The notes under the pieces were generated by a model, which did no database searches, had not been told where the DNA came from, and was given only the letters and a program-made list of their open reading frames with translations. Of a stretch of DNA of 64,000 nt, positions 7,925 through 16,235 are shown in pieces. Source of the DNA: JACDER01 sp963717765. Lineage in GTDB: Bacteria > Actinomycetota > Thermoleophilia > Gaiellales > Gaiellaceae. The position numbers and the translations under genes are program-made. The stretch spans positions 57,060 through 121,059 of the forward strand of contig CAVQWX010000008.1 in assembly GCA_963717765.1 (NCBI GenBank), written 5' to 3'. Each line of letters begins with the position of its first letter. The first letter of the stretch is position 1.

Positions 7925-9090
7925 CAGCGCGCCTCCAGCATCGTCGAGGCGAATGTAGCTGCGTCGCCGCGCGGCGGCGGCAGCGGCATCGGCCCTCCGC
8001 CCACGGGCGCGAGCTTCCCTTCCTCCCACAGCTCGTACAGGAACAGGAAGGCCCACGTGTCGCCGAGGAAGACCGCCTCCTCCTGCTCCTGGTTCGCGGC
8101 GAAGAGCTGGACGGCCGTGCGCTGGCGGCCGGCCAGCGCGGCAAGGAGCTGGCGCTTCGTGCGCGCCGGCTCTTCCGCGAACCGCCGAAGGGCGGATCCG
8201 AGATACGGAAGCTCCGGAACGTCCAGGTCGAGATCGCCCGCGACGACGCCGCGCCAGGCCGCGCGTGCCGCGTCGACCGTGGCGTCGTCGATCGGCACAG
8301 GCACGAGCGCTGCGAGCTCGCTCGCCTCGAGCGAGCCGAGGTAGACGTCCGTCTGGACGAGCCCGGCCTCGGTGCCGGGCTCGAGTTGCGAGAGGACCTG
8401 GAGGAGCTGGAGCTGGTCGACGACGTCGTGCTCGAACCACAGGACGACGCCTTCGGCGCGCGCGAGCAACTCATCCCGGCGTTCGAGCTCGGCCTCGATA
8501 GCGGACGCGTCTCCCCAGCCCTGCTCCGCGAGGAACCGGGAACGCACGCGGCGCGACTCGGCGGGATCGAAGGCGAGCGGTCCGACGTGTAGGACGTCGT
8601 TCCAGGAGAGCACGACTCCCTCGAGGCCCGTCTCCCGCAATGTGCTCGCGGCCGACTCGCCGTTCGTGACTTGCAGCGGCTCGCCCACCGGCTCGCGACC
8701 GGCGCGGGCGAGGTAGGCCGCGGTCGAGGTGCTGCTGTCCACCGAGCTCCAGCGCTCGTACAGCGCGCGCTCGACTCCCGCGCGCATCCGGCGCAGGACG
8801 GCGAGCTTGCGATCGATCTCCTCGAGCTTCCCGGTCAGCCGCTCGCGCGCTTCCTCCGGCGCCCGCGAGGGCGCGCGGCGCGTGAGATTCATGTACTCCT
8901 CGATCTCCGACAGCGAGAAGCCAAGTGTCTGGGCCTCCTTGACCGCGCGCACGAAGCGGACGGTGTCCTCGTCGTAGTCGCGATGCCCGCCCGGACTGCG
9001 GAACGGCTCTGGTAGCAGCCCGCGGCGCTCGTAGTAGCGCAGCGTCTCGACGTTCACGTTTGCTCTCTCCGCCACGTCGCCGATCCGCAT
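7924..9090 (-). CDS. MerR-family regulator fused to DUF1835-like domain
   Basis: 388-residue protein with an N-terminal MerR winged helix (MRIGDVAERANVNVETLRYYERRGLLP, residues 1-27) and a coiled dimerisation helix to about 110, followed by a region resembling DUF1835 (VVLSWNDVLHVGPLA about 145-159; VLWFEHDVVDQLQLLQVL about 200-217). ATG 9090 is chosen at the MerR consensus start; the frame stays open to 9639 but that part is antisense to the VOC gene. A perfect 7+2+7 palindrome sits in its promoter, suggesting autoregulation. The fusion of a MerR head to a DUF1835 body is uncommon; its inducer is unknown. Confidence 0.8.
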   Translation of the reverse strand: MRIGDVAERANVNVETLRYYERRGLLPEPFRSPGGHRDYDEDTVRFVRAVKEAQTLGFSLSEIEEYMNLTRRAPSRAPEEARERLTGKLEEIDRKLAVLRRMRAGVERALYERWSSVDSSTSTAAYLARAGREPVGEPLQVTNGESAASTLRETGLEGVVLSWNDVLHVGPLAFDPAESRRVRSRFLAEQGWGDASAIEAELERRDELLARAEGVVLWFEHDVVDQLQLLQVLSQLEPGTEAGLVQTDVYLGSLEASELAALVPVPIDDATVDAARAAWRGVVAGDLDLDVPELPYLGSALRRFAEEPARTKRQLLAALAGRQRTAVQLFAANQEQEEAVFLGDTWAFLFLYELWEEGKLAPVGGGPMPLPPPRGDAATFASTMLEAR

Positions 9091-9096
9091 GCTCTC

Positions 9097-9128
9097 ACTG
9101 TAAACCCGTACCTTGGTACGGATTGCAA
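9097..9128 (-). promoter_or_regulatory. MerR-type promoter with symmetric operator
   Basis: Reading the minus strand, TTGCAA (9128-9123) and TACAGT (9102-9097) are separated by 20 bases, the over-long spacing typical of MerR-controlled promoters. The spacer contains the perfect inverted repeat CCGTACC-TT-GGTACGG (9106-9121, plus-strand orientation). The -10 element is 6 bases from ATG 9090, so the transcript would be nearly leaderless. Likely operator of the MerR-DUF1835 protein itself. Confidence 0.65.
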
Positions 9129-9134
9129 GTGGAG

Positions 9135-9548
9135 CTACTCGCTGAACATCCAGCGGTGGCCTTCGAGGTCCTCTGCCGAGTACAGCCGATGGCCGATTCC
9201 GGGATCCTCGGGCTCGCGCAGGATCATCGCGCCGGCCGCGCGCGCCCGCTCGCAGTGCGCGTCCACGTCGTCGATGAGGACGAGATTGCCGTCCACGACC
9301 CACGGGTTGTCGTACATCCGCGCCGCCTGCTCGCACTCGCTCCGGTGCGACTTCGGCGAGCGGTACTCGGGAGTCGGGTTCGCCAGCATGATCGTGGCGT
9401 CGCCCAGAGACAGCTGTGCGTGCGTGATGCGGCCGTCCGGATCGGTGTAACGCTCCGCCGGGTCTTCTTCGAAGCCGAACGCGCTGCTCAGGAACTCGAT
9501 CGCCGACGCCGGGTCCTCGTACCCGATCATCGGGATGACGCGCTGCAC
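9135..9548 (-). CDS. VOC (glyoxalase/bleomycin-resistance fold) protein, PhnB-like
   Basis: 137-residue single-chain VOC protein with paired beta-alpha-beta-beta-beta modules: MQRVIPMIGYEDPASAIEFL at the start and the second-half motif VDAHCERARAAGAMILREPED, ending in EDLEGHRWMFSE. Family members bind metals and act as lyases, dioxygenases or resistance proteins; the PhnB-like subfamily has no fixed function. Its stop lies just beyond the MerR promoter, and its start lies directly at the E2 stop, so it is probably the last gene of the E1alpha-E1beta-E2 transcript. Confidence 0.8.
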   Translation of the reverse strand: MQRVIPMIGYEDPASAIEFLSSAFGFEEDPAERYTDPDGRITHAQLSLGDATIMLANPTPEYRSPKSHRSECEQAARMYDNPWVVDGNLVLIDDVDAHCERARAAGAMILREPEDPGIGHRLYSAEDLEGHRWMFSE

Positions 9549-10900
9549 TAGTACTTGTCCTCGCCCCAGCTCTCGAGCTTCTCGCGCAGATCGCGCAGGA
9601 AGCGGCCCGCGAGCGCGCCGTCCACGAGCCGGTGGTCATAGGTCAGCGTCAGGTTCATGATCGGCCGGATCGCGATCACGTCCTGGCCGAGCTCGTCCTG
9701 GACGACCCACGGGCGCTTGACGACGGCGTAGGTACCGAGGATGGCCGCTTGAGGCTGGCTGATCACCGGCGTGCCGTGGAACGTGCCGTAGCCGCCCGGG
9801 TTGGTGATCGTGAACGTCCCGCCCTGCACATCGTCGGGCAGCAGCTGTTTGTTGCGCGCGCGCTCGGCGATGTCCGTCACCGCGCGCGCCATTCCGAGCA
9901 GGTTCAGGCCCTCCGCGTTCTTGACGACGGGGACGATCAGACCCTTTCCGTCCGTCAGCTCGACGGCGAAGCCGAGGTTGACGTAGTTGCGCGTGACGAT
10001 CTGGTCGCCGCGGATCTCGCCGTTGATCCAGGGGTACTCCAGCAGGGTCTCGGCGGCGGCGCGCGCGACGAAGATCAGGTACGTCGGGTTGACGCCGAAC
10101 TTGCTCTGGTACTCGTTCTTCAGCTTCGAGCGGATGGCTACCACCGGCGACATGTCGACCTCGATCGCGCTCGTGACGTGCGCGGCGGTGTCGAGCGAGC
10201 GGCGCATGTGCTCGGCGATGCCTCTGCGCATCGCGTTCATGGGCTCGAGCATTTCCCCAGGCTGCGCCTGGGGAATAGGCGCCGGCTCCGCCGGCGCCGG
10301 GGACGGTGGCGGCGGTGCGGCCGGCTCTTCGACGGCCGGCGCCGCAAGCGCCGGCCTCTCCTGGCGTTCAACGAACGCCAGGATGTCCTTCTTGGTCACG
10401 CGGCCGCCGCGGCCGGTGCCGGGGACCGCGCTCACATCGACGCCGTGCTCGGCGGCGATCCGGGCAACCACCGGCGAGACGAACGTCTTGCCGTCGGCCG
10501 CGCCGTCAGCCGCTGCAGGGGCCGGAGCGGAGGGAGTGGCTGCGGCCGCCTGCGGCGCAGGCTCGGCGGGCTCAGGCTCAGGTTCGGGCTCCGGTGCCGC
10601 CGGCGCCTCCTCCTTCGGCTCCTCGGCGGCCGGCGCGGGAGGCGCCGAGCCGGCGGGGCCGATGACGGCGAGCTTCGTCCCCACGTCCACGGTCTCGCCC
10701 TCGGGGACGAGGATCTGCAGCAGGACGCCCGATCCGGGACTGGGCACTTCGGTGTCGACCTTGTCGGTGGAGATCTCGAGCAGCGACTCGTCGGCCGCGA
10801 TCTCCTCGCCCTCGTTCTTCAGCCACTTGGTGATCGTCCCCTCCGACACGGAGACGCCCATCTGCGGCATGACGACTTCGATCGCTGTGTCGGTCGCCAT
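9548..10900 (-). CDS. 2-oxoacid dehydrogenase E2 (dihydrolipoyl acyltransferase), set 1
   Basis: Core acyltransferase of a pyruvate or branched-chain 2-oxoacid dehydrogenase complex. Domain order over 450 residues: one lipoyl domain with the modified Lys in EISTDKVDTEVPSPGSG (about 43-59), a long Ala/Pro/Glu linker, an E3-binding domain (SPVVARIAAEHGVDVSAVPGTGRGGRVTKKDI, about 145-180), a second linker, and the catalytic domain ending with the active-site motif TYDHRLVDG. ATG 10900 starts the lipoyl domain; the frame stays open upstream through the E1beta gene in antiphase. It is the third gene of an E1alpha-E1beta-E2 operon; no E3 is in the window. Confidence 0.93.
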   Translation of the reverse strand: MATDTAIEVVMPQMGVSVSEGTITKWLKNEGEEIAADESLLEISTDKVDTEVPSPGSGVLLQILVPEGETVDVGTKLAVIGPAGSAPPAPAAEEPKEEAPAAPEPEPEPEPAEPAPQAAAATPSAPAPAAADGAADGKTFVSPVVARIAAEHGVDVSAVPGTGRGGRVTKKDILAFVERQERPALAAPAVEEPAAPPPPSPAPAEPAPIPQAQPGEMLEPMNAMRRGIAEHMRRSLDTAAHVTSAIEVDMSPVVAIRSKLKNEYQSKFGVNPTYLIFVARAAAETLLEYPWINGEIRGDQIVTRNYVNLGFAVELTDGKGLIVPVVKNAEGLNLLGMARAVTDIAERARNKQLLPDDVQGGTFTITNPGGYGTFHGTPVISQPQAAILGTYAVVKRPWVVQDELGQDVIAIRPIMNLTLTYDHRLVDGALAGRFLRDLREKLESWGEDKY

Positions 10901-10902
10901 TC

Positions 10903-11877
10903 CTAGTACTCCGCGAGGTCGCGCAAGCCGGCGACGACGTCCTCGACCTGCGGGATGAACGCCTTCTCGAGCGGCGGGGAGAACGGGACGGGACAGTCGG
11001 GAGCGGTGATCCGCTTCACCGGCGCGTCGAGGTTCTCGAAGGCCTCCTCGGCGATCGTCGCGGCGATCTCCCCGCCGAAGCCGCCCGTGCGCGTGTCCTC
11101 GTGGAGGACGAGCACCTTCGAGGTCTTGCCCGCGGACTCGAGGACGGCGTCCTTGTCCCAGGGGACGAGCGTGCGCAGGTCGAGGATCTCGACCGAAAGG
11201 CCCTCGCCCTCGAGCTGCTGCGCGGCCTCGTCCGCCGTGTAGACCATCGCGCCCCAGGTGATCACGGAGACGTCGCTGCCCTCTCGATGCGTGCGGGCCT
11301 TGCCGAACGGCGTCGTGTACCGGTCGTCCGGAACCTCGGCCTTGATCCGGCGGTACAGGTGCTTGTGCTCGAAGTAGAGGCACGGGTTCGGATCCTGGAT
11401 CGCGCTCGCGAGGAGGCCCTTGGCGTCCTCCGGCGTGGCCGGGCAGACGATCTTGAGGCCGGCGATGTGCGCGAACGAGCTCTCCGGGTTCTGGGAGTGG
11501 AACGGGCCGCCCGAGAAGCCGCCGCCGGACGGGAGCCGGACGGTGATCGGCACCGGCGTCCCCGCGCGGTAGCGCTGCTTGGCCGCCACCGTGACGAGGT
11601 GATCCCATGCGCAGGAGATGAAGTCCGCGAACTGCATCTCGGCGACCGGGCGCATACCCATGATCGCTGCGCCGGTGCAGCCGGCCACGATCGCGGTCTC
11701 GGAGAGCGGCGCGTCGATCACGCGCCAGGGGCCGAACTCCTCCTGGAAGCCGAGCGTGACCTTGAACGCCCCGCCGTACACGCCGACGTCCTCGCCGATG
11801 ACGAAGACGCGCTTGTCGTGCTGCATCTCCTGGCGGAGACCGTCGGATATCGCTTGCAAATAGGTCTTTTCGGCCAT
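10903..11877 (-). CDS. 2-oxoacid dehydrogenase E1 beta subunit, set 1
   Basis: Transketolase-type E1 beta chain, 324 residues, that pairs with the E1 alpha encoded upstream to decarboxylate a 2-oxoacid on thiamine diphosphate. Visible family segments are GEDVGVYGGAFKVTLGFQ (near residue 27), VIDAPLSETAIVAGCTGAAI (about 54-73), MQFADF, and the C-terminal TITAPDCPVPFSPPLEKAFIP-type tail. ATG 11877. Two bases separate its stop from the E2 ATG. Very similar in layout to acetoin/pyruvate dehydrogenase beta chains; the substrate cannot be fixed from sequence alone. Confidence 0.93.
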   Translation of the reverse strand: MAEKTYLQAISDGLRQEMQHDKRVFVIGEDVGVYGGAFKVTLGFQEEFGPWRVIDAPLSETAIVAGCTGAAIMGMRPVAEMQFADFISCAWDHLVTVAAKQRYRAGTPVPITVRLPSGGGFSGGPFHSQNPESSFAHIAGLKIVCPATPEDAKGLLASAIQDPNPCLYFEHKHLYRRIKAEVPDDRYTTPFGKARTHREGSDVSVITWGAMVYTADEAAQQLEGEGLSVEILDLRTLVPWDKDAVLESAGKTSKVLVLHEDTRTGGFGGEIAATIAEEAFENLDAPVKRITAPDCPVPFSPPLEKAFIPQVEDVVAGLRDLAEY

Positions 11878-11943
11878 GGCTCGTCCGGTGACCTCACCGC
11901 TCCTCTGGCACGCGAAAAGCGAGCCAGGCTAGGACGCAGGGAG

Positions 11944-11966
11944 CCCCCGTATCGCCGATACGGGGG
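11944..11966. other. Perfect hairpin between E1 alpha and E1 beta genes
   Basis: CCCCCGTATC-GCC-GATACGGGGG forms a perfect 10-base-pair stem with a 3-base loop in the 159-base gap between the E1alpha stop (12037) and the E1beta start (11877). There is no T-tract on either side. It may attenuate or stabilise the operon mRNA, or be an intergenic palindromic repeat. Confidence 0.6.
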
Positions 11967-12036
11967 CGACTGAGGACGACGCATGGCGAAGTCTTTGCAG
12001 CCGCCAGAGGAGTGGATGTGGTTGCCGGGCGAGCCA

Positions 12037-13083
12037 TCACTTGTGGTGCGGCGTGTCCAGCTCTTCGGGGGTGGCGAATACGCCGTCGGTCAGTGTCGAC
12101 GGGTCGGGCAGCGGAGACTCGTCGGCGCGCTGGAGCGCGTCGTTGAGGAGCTTCTTGACGCCGCCGGTGATCTCGTCCTCCTCCTCGTCGGACATGTCCG
12201 CGTTCTCGCGCAGCCAGGTCCGGAAGCGCTCGATCGGATCGTTCCTGGCCCACTCCTCGAACATGTCCTTGGGGACATAAAACGCATCGTCGTGCACCGC
12301 GTGACCCTCCATGCGCAGGGTCACCGACTCGATCAGCGTCGGCCCGCCGCCCGAGCGCGCCTTCTCGATCGCGCGCCTGGCCTCGCGGTAGACCGCGAGG
12401 ATGTCGGTGCCGTCGACGACCACGCCCTCGAATCCGTAGGCCTGGGCGCGGTCGGCCACGTGCTCGGTTGGAAAGCCGAGATGCGTCGGCGTCGAGTAGG
12501 CCCACTGGTTGTTGTCGCAGATGAAGACGACCGGCAGCCGGCGGACGCCGGCCAGGTTCATCCCTTCGTGCGTGTCGCCCCTGGCCGCGGCGCCTTCGCC
12601 GAACCACGCGACCGCGACGCGCTTCTCCTCCCGGATCCGGAACGCGAGCGCGCAGCCGACGGCGACCGGCAGCATCGCGGGCAGATGGCTGACCATGGCG
12701 AGCAGGCCGAGGTTCGAGTCCGCCATGTGGACGTTTCCGTCTCTGCCGTGCGTGGGGCCGTCCGCTCGGCCCATGTACTGGGCAAGGATCCGCCAGGGCT
12801 CGACCCCGCGTGTGATGTGGACGCCCATGTCGCGATGGAGCGGCGTGCCGACGTCGTCCGGGCCCATCGCGGTAGCGATGGCGACGGACGCGCCCTCGTT
12901 CCCGCGTCCCGTATAGAACGAGCCGGGAATCTTGCCCTGCTTGTAGAGGATGTGCCCGCGCTCCTCGATGCCGCGCGTGATCAGGAGGTTGCGGTAGATG
13001 CCGAAGAGGTCCTCGCGGTCGAGGCCCGCCTCCTTCACCTCTCGCAGCGAGCCGACCGGTTCCGCTTCGCGCGCAATCGCCAT
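12037..13083 (-). CDS. 2-oxoacid dehydrogenase E1 alpha subunit, set 1
   Basis: Thiamine-diphosphate-binding alpha chain of 348 residues, first gene of the set-1 dehydrogenase operon. The ThDP/Mg motif appears as FGEGAAARGDTHEGMN…CDNNQWA (about 165-200), with GEG in place of the usual GDG; the acidic metal ligand is kept. Phosphorylation-loop-type residues HDDAFY lie near 270. ATG 13083 is preceded by a 65-base gap to the divergent secreted-protein gene. The 159-base gap before E1beta is unusual for an E1 pair and carries a strong hairpin. Confidence 0.92.
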   Translation of the reverse strand: MAIAREAEPVGSLREVKEAGLDREDLFGIYRNLLITRGIEERGHILYKQGKIPGSFYTGRGNEGASVAIATAMGPDDVGTPLHRDMGVHITRGVEPWRILAQYMGRADGPTHGRDGNVHMADSNLGLLAMVSHLPAMLPVAVGCALAFRIREEKRVAVAWFGEGAAARGDTHEGMNLAGVRRLPVVFICDNNQWAYSTPTHLGFPTEHVADRAQAYGFEGVVVDGTDILAVYREARRAIEKARSGGGPTLIESVTLRMEGHAVHDDAFYVPKDMFEEWARNDPIERFRTWLRENADMSDEEEDEITGGVKKLLNDALQRADESPLPDPSTLTDGVFATPEELDTPHHK

Positions 13084-13148
13084 TCCGGCGCAATGCTAAC
13101 GACTCGCCCGGGTTTGCTCCCCCCGCGTCGAGGAGTAGCATTTCTTAC

Positions 13149-13613
13149 GTGAAGATCCTGGCCGTGCTCGCCGGCGTAGGGTGCACCGTCGCCGTGATCG
13201 GCGGCTCGGCGAGCGGGAAGCCGGTTGCGCGGTCCTGCCCAGCCTCGCCGGTGGACGGCACCGTCGTGCACGCAGGCGTGATCACCGCCGGAATCGACCC
13301 AGACACGGACGTCGTGGACGGACGCTTCCGCCTGCACGTCGGCGAGTACCGCGATCTCGCCAGAGGTATCTTCCAGAAGGTCCTGTGGTGGGCGCCCTCC
13401 AACCGCCGCGTCGGAGGTGAACTCGTCGTCCGTGGGCGGACGCTGTTCGGCCGGAAGCGGACGTTCTTGCAGAGACTCAACCGCGCGTACGCCGACGATA
13501 CGACGAGGGCGTTCTACCCGAGCACGATTGTTCCGCCCAGCGCGGGATGCTGGAAGCTCAGGCTGCGCACCGGGCATCTGCGCAATTCGTTGGTCGTAAG
13601 GGTCGATGGGTAA
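13149..13613 (+). CDS. Secreted hypothetical protein
   Basis: 154 residues with an N-terminal signal peptide (MKILAVLAGVGCTVAVIGGSASG) and a C-terminal segment PSAGCWKLRLRTGHLRNSLVVRV. That last pattern, a Cys-Trp followed by alternating hydrophobic strands, is common in exported beta-sandwich proteins of this group of bacteria. GTG start 13149. Its end overlaps the zinc-ribbon gene by 8 bases. Function unknown. Confidence 0.65.
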   Translation: MKILAVLAGVGCTVAVIGGSASGKPVARSCPASPVDGTVVHAGVITAGIDPDTDVVDGRFRLHVGEYRDLARGIFQKVLWWAPSNRRVGGELVVRGRTLFGRKRTFLQRLNRAYADDTTRAFYPSTIVPPSAGCWKLRLRTGHLRNSLVVRVDG

Positions 13614-13878
13614 GGCCGCCGACTGGCTCCGCGAGGAGCGTCGCAAAACGCTTGGCGACTGGGTGGCGTTCTGCCTGACCTGCGGCTTTGCGCAGCGCTA
13701 CTTCGAGGAGTGGGAGGACGAACTTCCCGCCGCCTGCCCGCAATGCGGCGGCGAGATGCGCTCGCGCTGCCCGGCGTGTGACGCTCGTTTCTCGTCGGCG
13801 TTTGCCGTGGAGTGCGAGGCCTGCGGCGCGGGCCTGCGGCTCCCGGACCTGTTCGGCACCCGGATCCGGCGTGACTGA
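13606..13878 (+). CDS. Zinc-ribbon protein with four CxxC knuckles
   Basis: 90-residue protein with four Cys pairs: CLTC, CPQC, CPAC and CEAC, enough for two zinc ribbons, after a charged helix (MGKAADWLREERRKTLGDW). No enzymatic domain. It overlaps the secreted gene upstream and, by GTGACTGA, the cupin gene downstream, so the three are co-transcribed. Possible RNA or protein-binding adaptor; function not known. Confidence 0.7.
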   Translation: MGKAADWLREERRKTLGDWVAFCLTCGFAQRYFEEWEDELPAACPQCGGEMRSRCPACDARFSSAFAVECEACGAGLRLPDLFGTRIRRD

Positions 13879-14458
13879 GGAGGCGCGCCTCGTCGAGACG
13901 GGGGCGGGGTTGGTCCCGCAGGGCGACGGTTGGTTCGTCGTGAACGTCCGCGACGCGGTCTGGGTCCGCAACGACGCTCTCGGCGCGCGCTGCGGCTTCG
14001 AGGCCGACGGGCGAATCGTGAAGCAGCGTCCCGAGCTCGAGGTCCAGCACCATCCTCAGCTCGGGTTCAAGCTCCAGGTCCTCGAGCCAGGCAAGCCGAG
14101 CACGATGTATCACGCCGAGTCGGATCAGGAGGGCTTTCTCGTGCTGAGCGGCGAGTGTCTGCTCATCGTCGAGGGCGAGGAGCGGCGGCTGCGCCCGTGG
14201 GACTTCTTCCACGCTGCGCCCGGGACGGCGCACTCGTTCGTCGGTGCCGGCGACGGCCCCTGCGTGCTCCTCATGGTCGGCGCGCGAACGGAGGAGGGCA
14301 CGATTCTCTACCCGCGCGACGAGACCGCGCTCGAGCATGGCGCCGGAGTCGAGCAGGAGACGCCGTCACCGCATGACGCGTACGCGCCGTTCCCGCACTG
14401 GCAGCTCGGCAGGCCGGACGGCTGGGACGATCTGCCGTGGTCGTCTATGCCGCGCTAG
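13871..14458 (+). CDS. Cupin-domain protein
   Basis: 195-residue cupin related to the one at 6420-6908: both share GWFVV at the start, YH…QEGFLVL in motif 1 and HxxPGTAH in motif 2. The C-terminal part has an extra acidic, aromatic tail (FPHWQLGRPDGWDDLPWSSMPR). GTG 13871 overlaps the zinc-ribbon stop. Its 3' end overlaps the convergent ArsR-family gene by 14 bases. Substrate unknown. Confidence 0.78.
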   Translation: MTEEARLVETGAGLVPQGDGWFVVNVRDAVWVRNDALGARCGFEADGRIVKQRPELEVQHHPQLGFKLQVLEPGKPSTMYHAESDQEGFLVLSGECLLIVEGEERRLRPWDFFHAAPGTAHSFVGAGDGPCVLLMVGARTEEGTILYPRDETALEHGAGVEQETPSPHDAYAPFPHWQLGRPDGWDDLPWSSMPR

Positions 14459-15542
14459 CCTCGCCGCGGATGAACGCGCCCAGCGCAGCGGCGAGGTCGT
14501 CGACGCTCCCCTCGTCGAAGCGATACAGCACGTAGTACCCGTCCCGGCGCGAGCCGAGAACGCCGGCCTCGCTCAGCCGGTGCAGGTGTTTGGAGACGGC
14601 CGACTCGCCGAGCCGCAGGAGCGGCGCGAGCTCTTGCGTCGAACGCGGCTTCTCTGCCACCAGCCGGACGATCTCGAGCCGGACGTCGTCGCCGAGCGCA
14701 CGCAGGGACCGCACGAGCTCGACTGGAGGGACCCGGACGCGGGCCCGCCTTCGGCTGAACGGCGTCGGGTACGCCACCGCGTACGGCCACGGCGCCTCGC
14801 AGTTCACGCGGACATGCGGCCAGAGGTAATAGCTGGGATTCAGGACGAGCTGTTCTTCCGGCCCGATCTCGACCACGTGCTCGTGGAGGCGGTCGAACGA
14901 AAAGCGTCCGGCCGCCCGATCCGTCCTGACTTCCAGCCCGAGCGAGTCGAGGAAGCCGTAGATGCCGGTTCGCGCCAGCTCGGATCCGGCGAACTCGACA
15001 CTGAGCGCGATCTCACGCTCGATGCGGCGCCATTCGCCCGCGAAGGCGGCGGTCCAGTACGCCTCGAGCATCCCGCACAGCCGCTCCACGAGGTCGCGCG
15101 GGCGCTCGAGCGCCAACGCGGCTAGCTCGCCGACGCCGTCGGCAGCCGCGCGTTCGAGTGCGACGCCGCGCCAGGTCTCGTCGTCCGGCGAATAACCCGC
15201 GCTGATCGCCGTCTGACCGGCGAACGGGGCGCTGAACTCGTAGCGGACGGTCTCGTCGTCCAGCGAGAGGAGACGCTCGAGCTCCGCGTCGAAGCTGGGG
15301 TAGTCGCCCATCGGGAACGTCGCGATCGGGCTCGGGATGTACGGGTCGTAGTAGTAGGAGAAGAAGGCGATCTCGCGCTTGAGCGCCGGGGTCAGGCGGC
15401 GGAAGCGGCGGACCCAGCCGTGGTGGAGCGGATGGTGCTTCGGCTCCGTGACGACGTCGAGGCTGAAGAAGGCCTCGACGAGCGGCGAATAGGCCACCGC
15501 GATGCGCTCGAGCGCTCCTTCCGGCAGGACGAAGGTGATCAT
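14445..15542 (-). CDS. ArsR-type winged-helix regulator with DUF5937-like N-terminal domain
   Basis: 365-residue transcription regulator. Residues 1-250 resemble DUF5937 (MITFVLPEGALERIAVAYSPLVE… FPMGDYPSFDAELERLLSL); the C-terminal 90 residues are an ArsR winged helix (LVRSLRALGDDVRLEIVRLVAEKPRSTQELAPLLRLGESAVSKHLHRL). No metal-binding Cys pair is seen, so it is not a classical arsenic sensor. ATG 15542 is the natural family start; an open frame continuing to 16205 overlaps another gene and is rejected. Effector unknown. Confidence 0.8.
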   Translation of the reverse strand: MITFVLPEGALERIAVAYSPLVEAFFSLDVVTEPKHHPLHHGWVRRFRRLTPALKREIAFFSYYYDPYIPSPIATFPMGDYPSFDAELERLLSLDDETVRYEFSAPFAGQTAISAGYSPDDETWRGVALERAAADGVGELAALALERPRDLVERLCGMLEAYWTAAFAGEWRRIEREIALSVEFAGSELARTGIYGFLDSLGLEVRTDRAAGRFSFDRLHEHVVEIGPEEQLVLNPSYYLWPHVRVNCEAPWPYAVAYPTPFSRRRARVRVPPVELVRSLRALGDDVRLEIVRLVAEKPRSTQELAPLLRLGESAVSKHLHRLSEAGVLGSRRDGYYVLYRFDEGSVDDLAAALGAFIRGEASAA

Positions 15543-15599
15543 TGATTTCCGTTTCGGTGGATTGATTGCGATCGTAGCTCCAGAGACGTCTAAGCAAGC

Positions 15600-16235
15600 G
15601 TGAAGCGCCTGCTCGCATCCCCGCGCCGCCGCCGCCGGCTCGCGTGGTCGGCGGGCAGCCTGATCGTCGCGGTCCCGCTCGTGTATCTGGCCGTCCACCT
15701 CTCGTCTCCGGGGTCGCCGGGGAACGCGAACGGCCCGGTCGTGCACAACCTCGCTCTGTACCGCGCGCCGAAGCACGTCCCGTTCGCTGTTCGCGACCGG
15801 CGGACCGTGCACCGGCTCCTCCGGCGTTTCATCGCGACCGCCGTTGCACGTCACGACGTCGTCGCGTCGTGGCCGCTCGCAGGCCCGTCCCTGCGTGCCG
15901 GTTTTACGCGGCAGGAATGGGCGACGGGGCACATCCCCGTCGTGCCGTATCCCGTCTCCCGGCATGGACAGGGCGCGTGGAGCCTGGTTCAGTACTCCTA
16001 CCGCGACGAGGTGGGTCTCGAGGCGCTCCTCTTTCCGCGCCGCTGCTCCGGGTACTCCGTCGCCACGGTCGATGCGACGGTCGTCCGCGGCGCGGACCGG
16101 CGCTGGCGCGTGGACTACTGGATGATCACGAAGTTCCACGGGCCGGGCTCGACGGCGCCTGCCGACTCGGCGTCGGCGCTCAGCGAAGGGGCGCCGAACG
16201 TGCACAAGCTTCCCGGCAAGAAGACGCGCTGCTAG
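15600..16235 (+). CDS. Membrane-anchored hypothetical protein
   Basis: 211 residues with an Arg-rich cytoplasmic start (MKRLLASPRRRRRLAW) and one membrane helix (about 17-35), then an exported domain with two Trp-rich stretches and a disordered tail (ADSASALSEGAPNVHKLPGKKTRC). No recognised family. GTG start 15600, divergent from the ArsR-type gene; the stop overlaps the ASCH gene stop by 4 bases. Confidence 0.6.
   Translation: MKRLLASPRRRRRLAWSAGSLIVAVPLVYLAVHLSSPGSPGNANGPVVHNLALYRAPKHVPFAVRDRRTVHRLLRRFIATAVARHDVVASWPLAGPSLRAGFTRQEWATGHIPVVPYPVSRHGQGAWSLVQYSYRDEVGLEALLFPRRCSGYSVATVDATVVRGADRRWRVDYWMITKFHGPGSTAPADSASALSEGAPNVHKLPGKKTRC

Noticed and set aside
9091..9639. N-terminal extension of the MerR-DUF1835 frame
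   Set aside because: The extension is out of phase with the VOC gene on the same strand and contains no similarity; the MerR family start is at ATG 9090.
15543..16205. Extension of the ArsR/DUF5937 frame upstream of ATG 15542
   Set aside because: It is antisense to the membrane-anchored gene at 15600 and lacks any family match; MITFVLPEG is the natural start.
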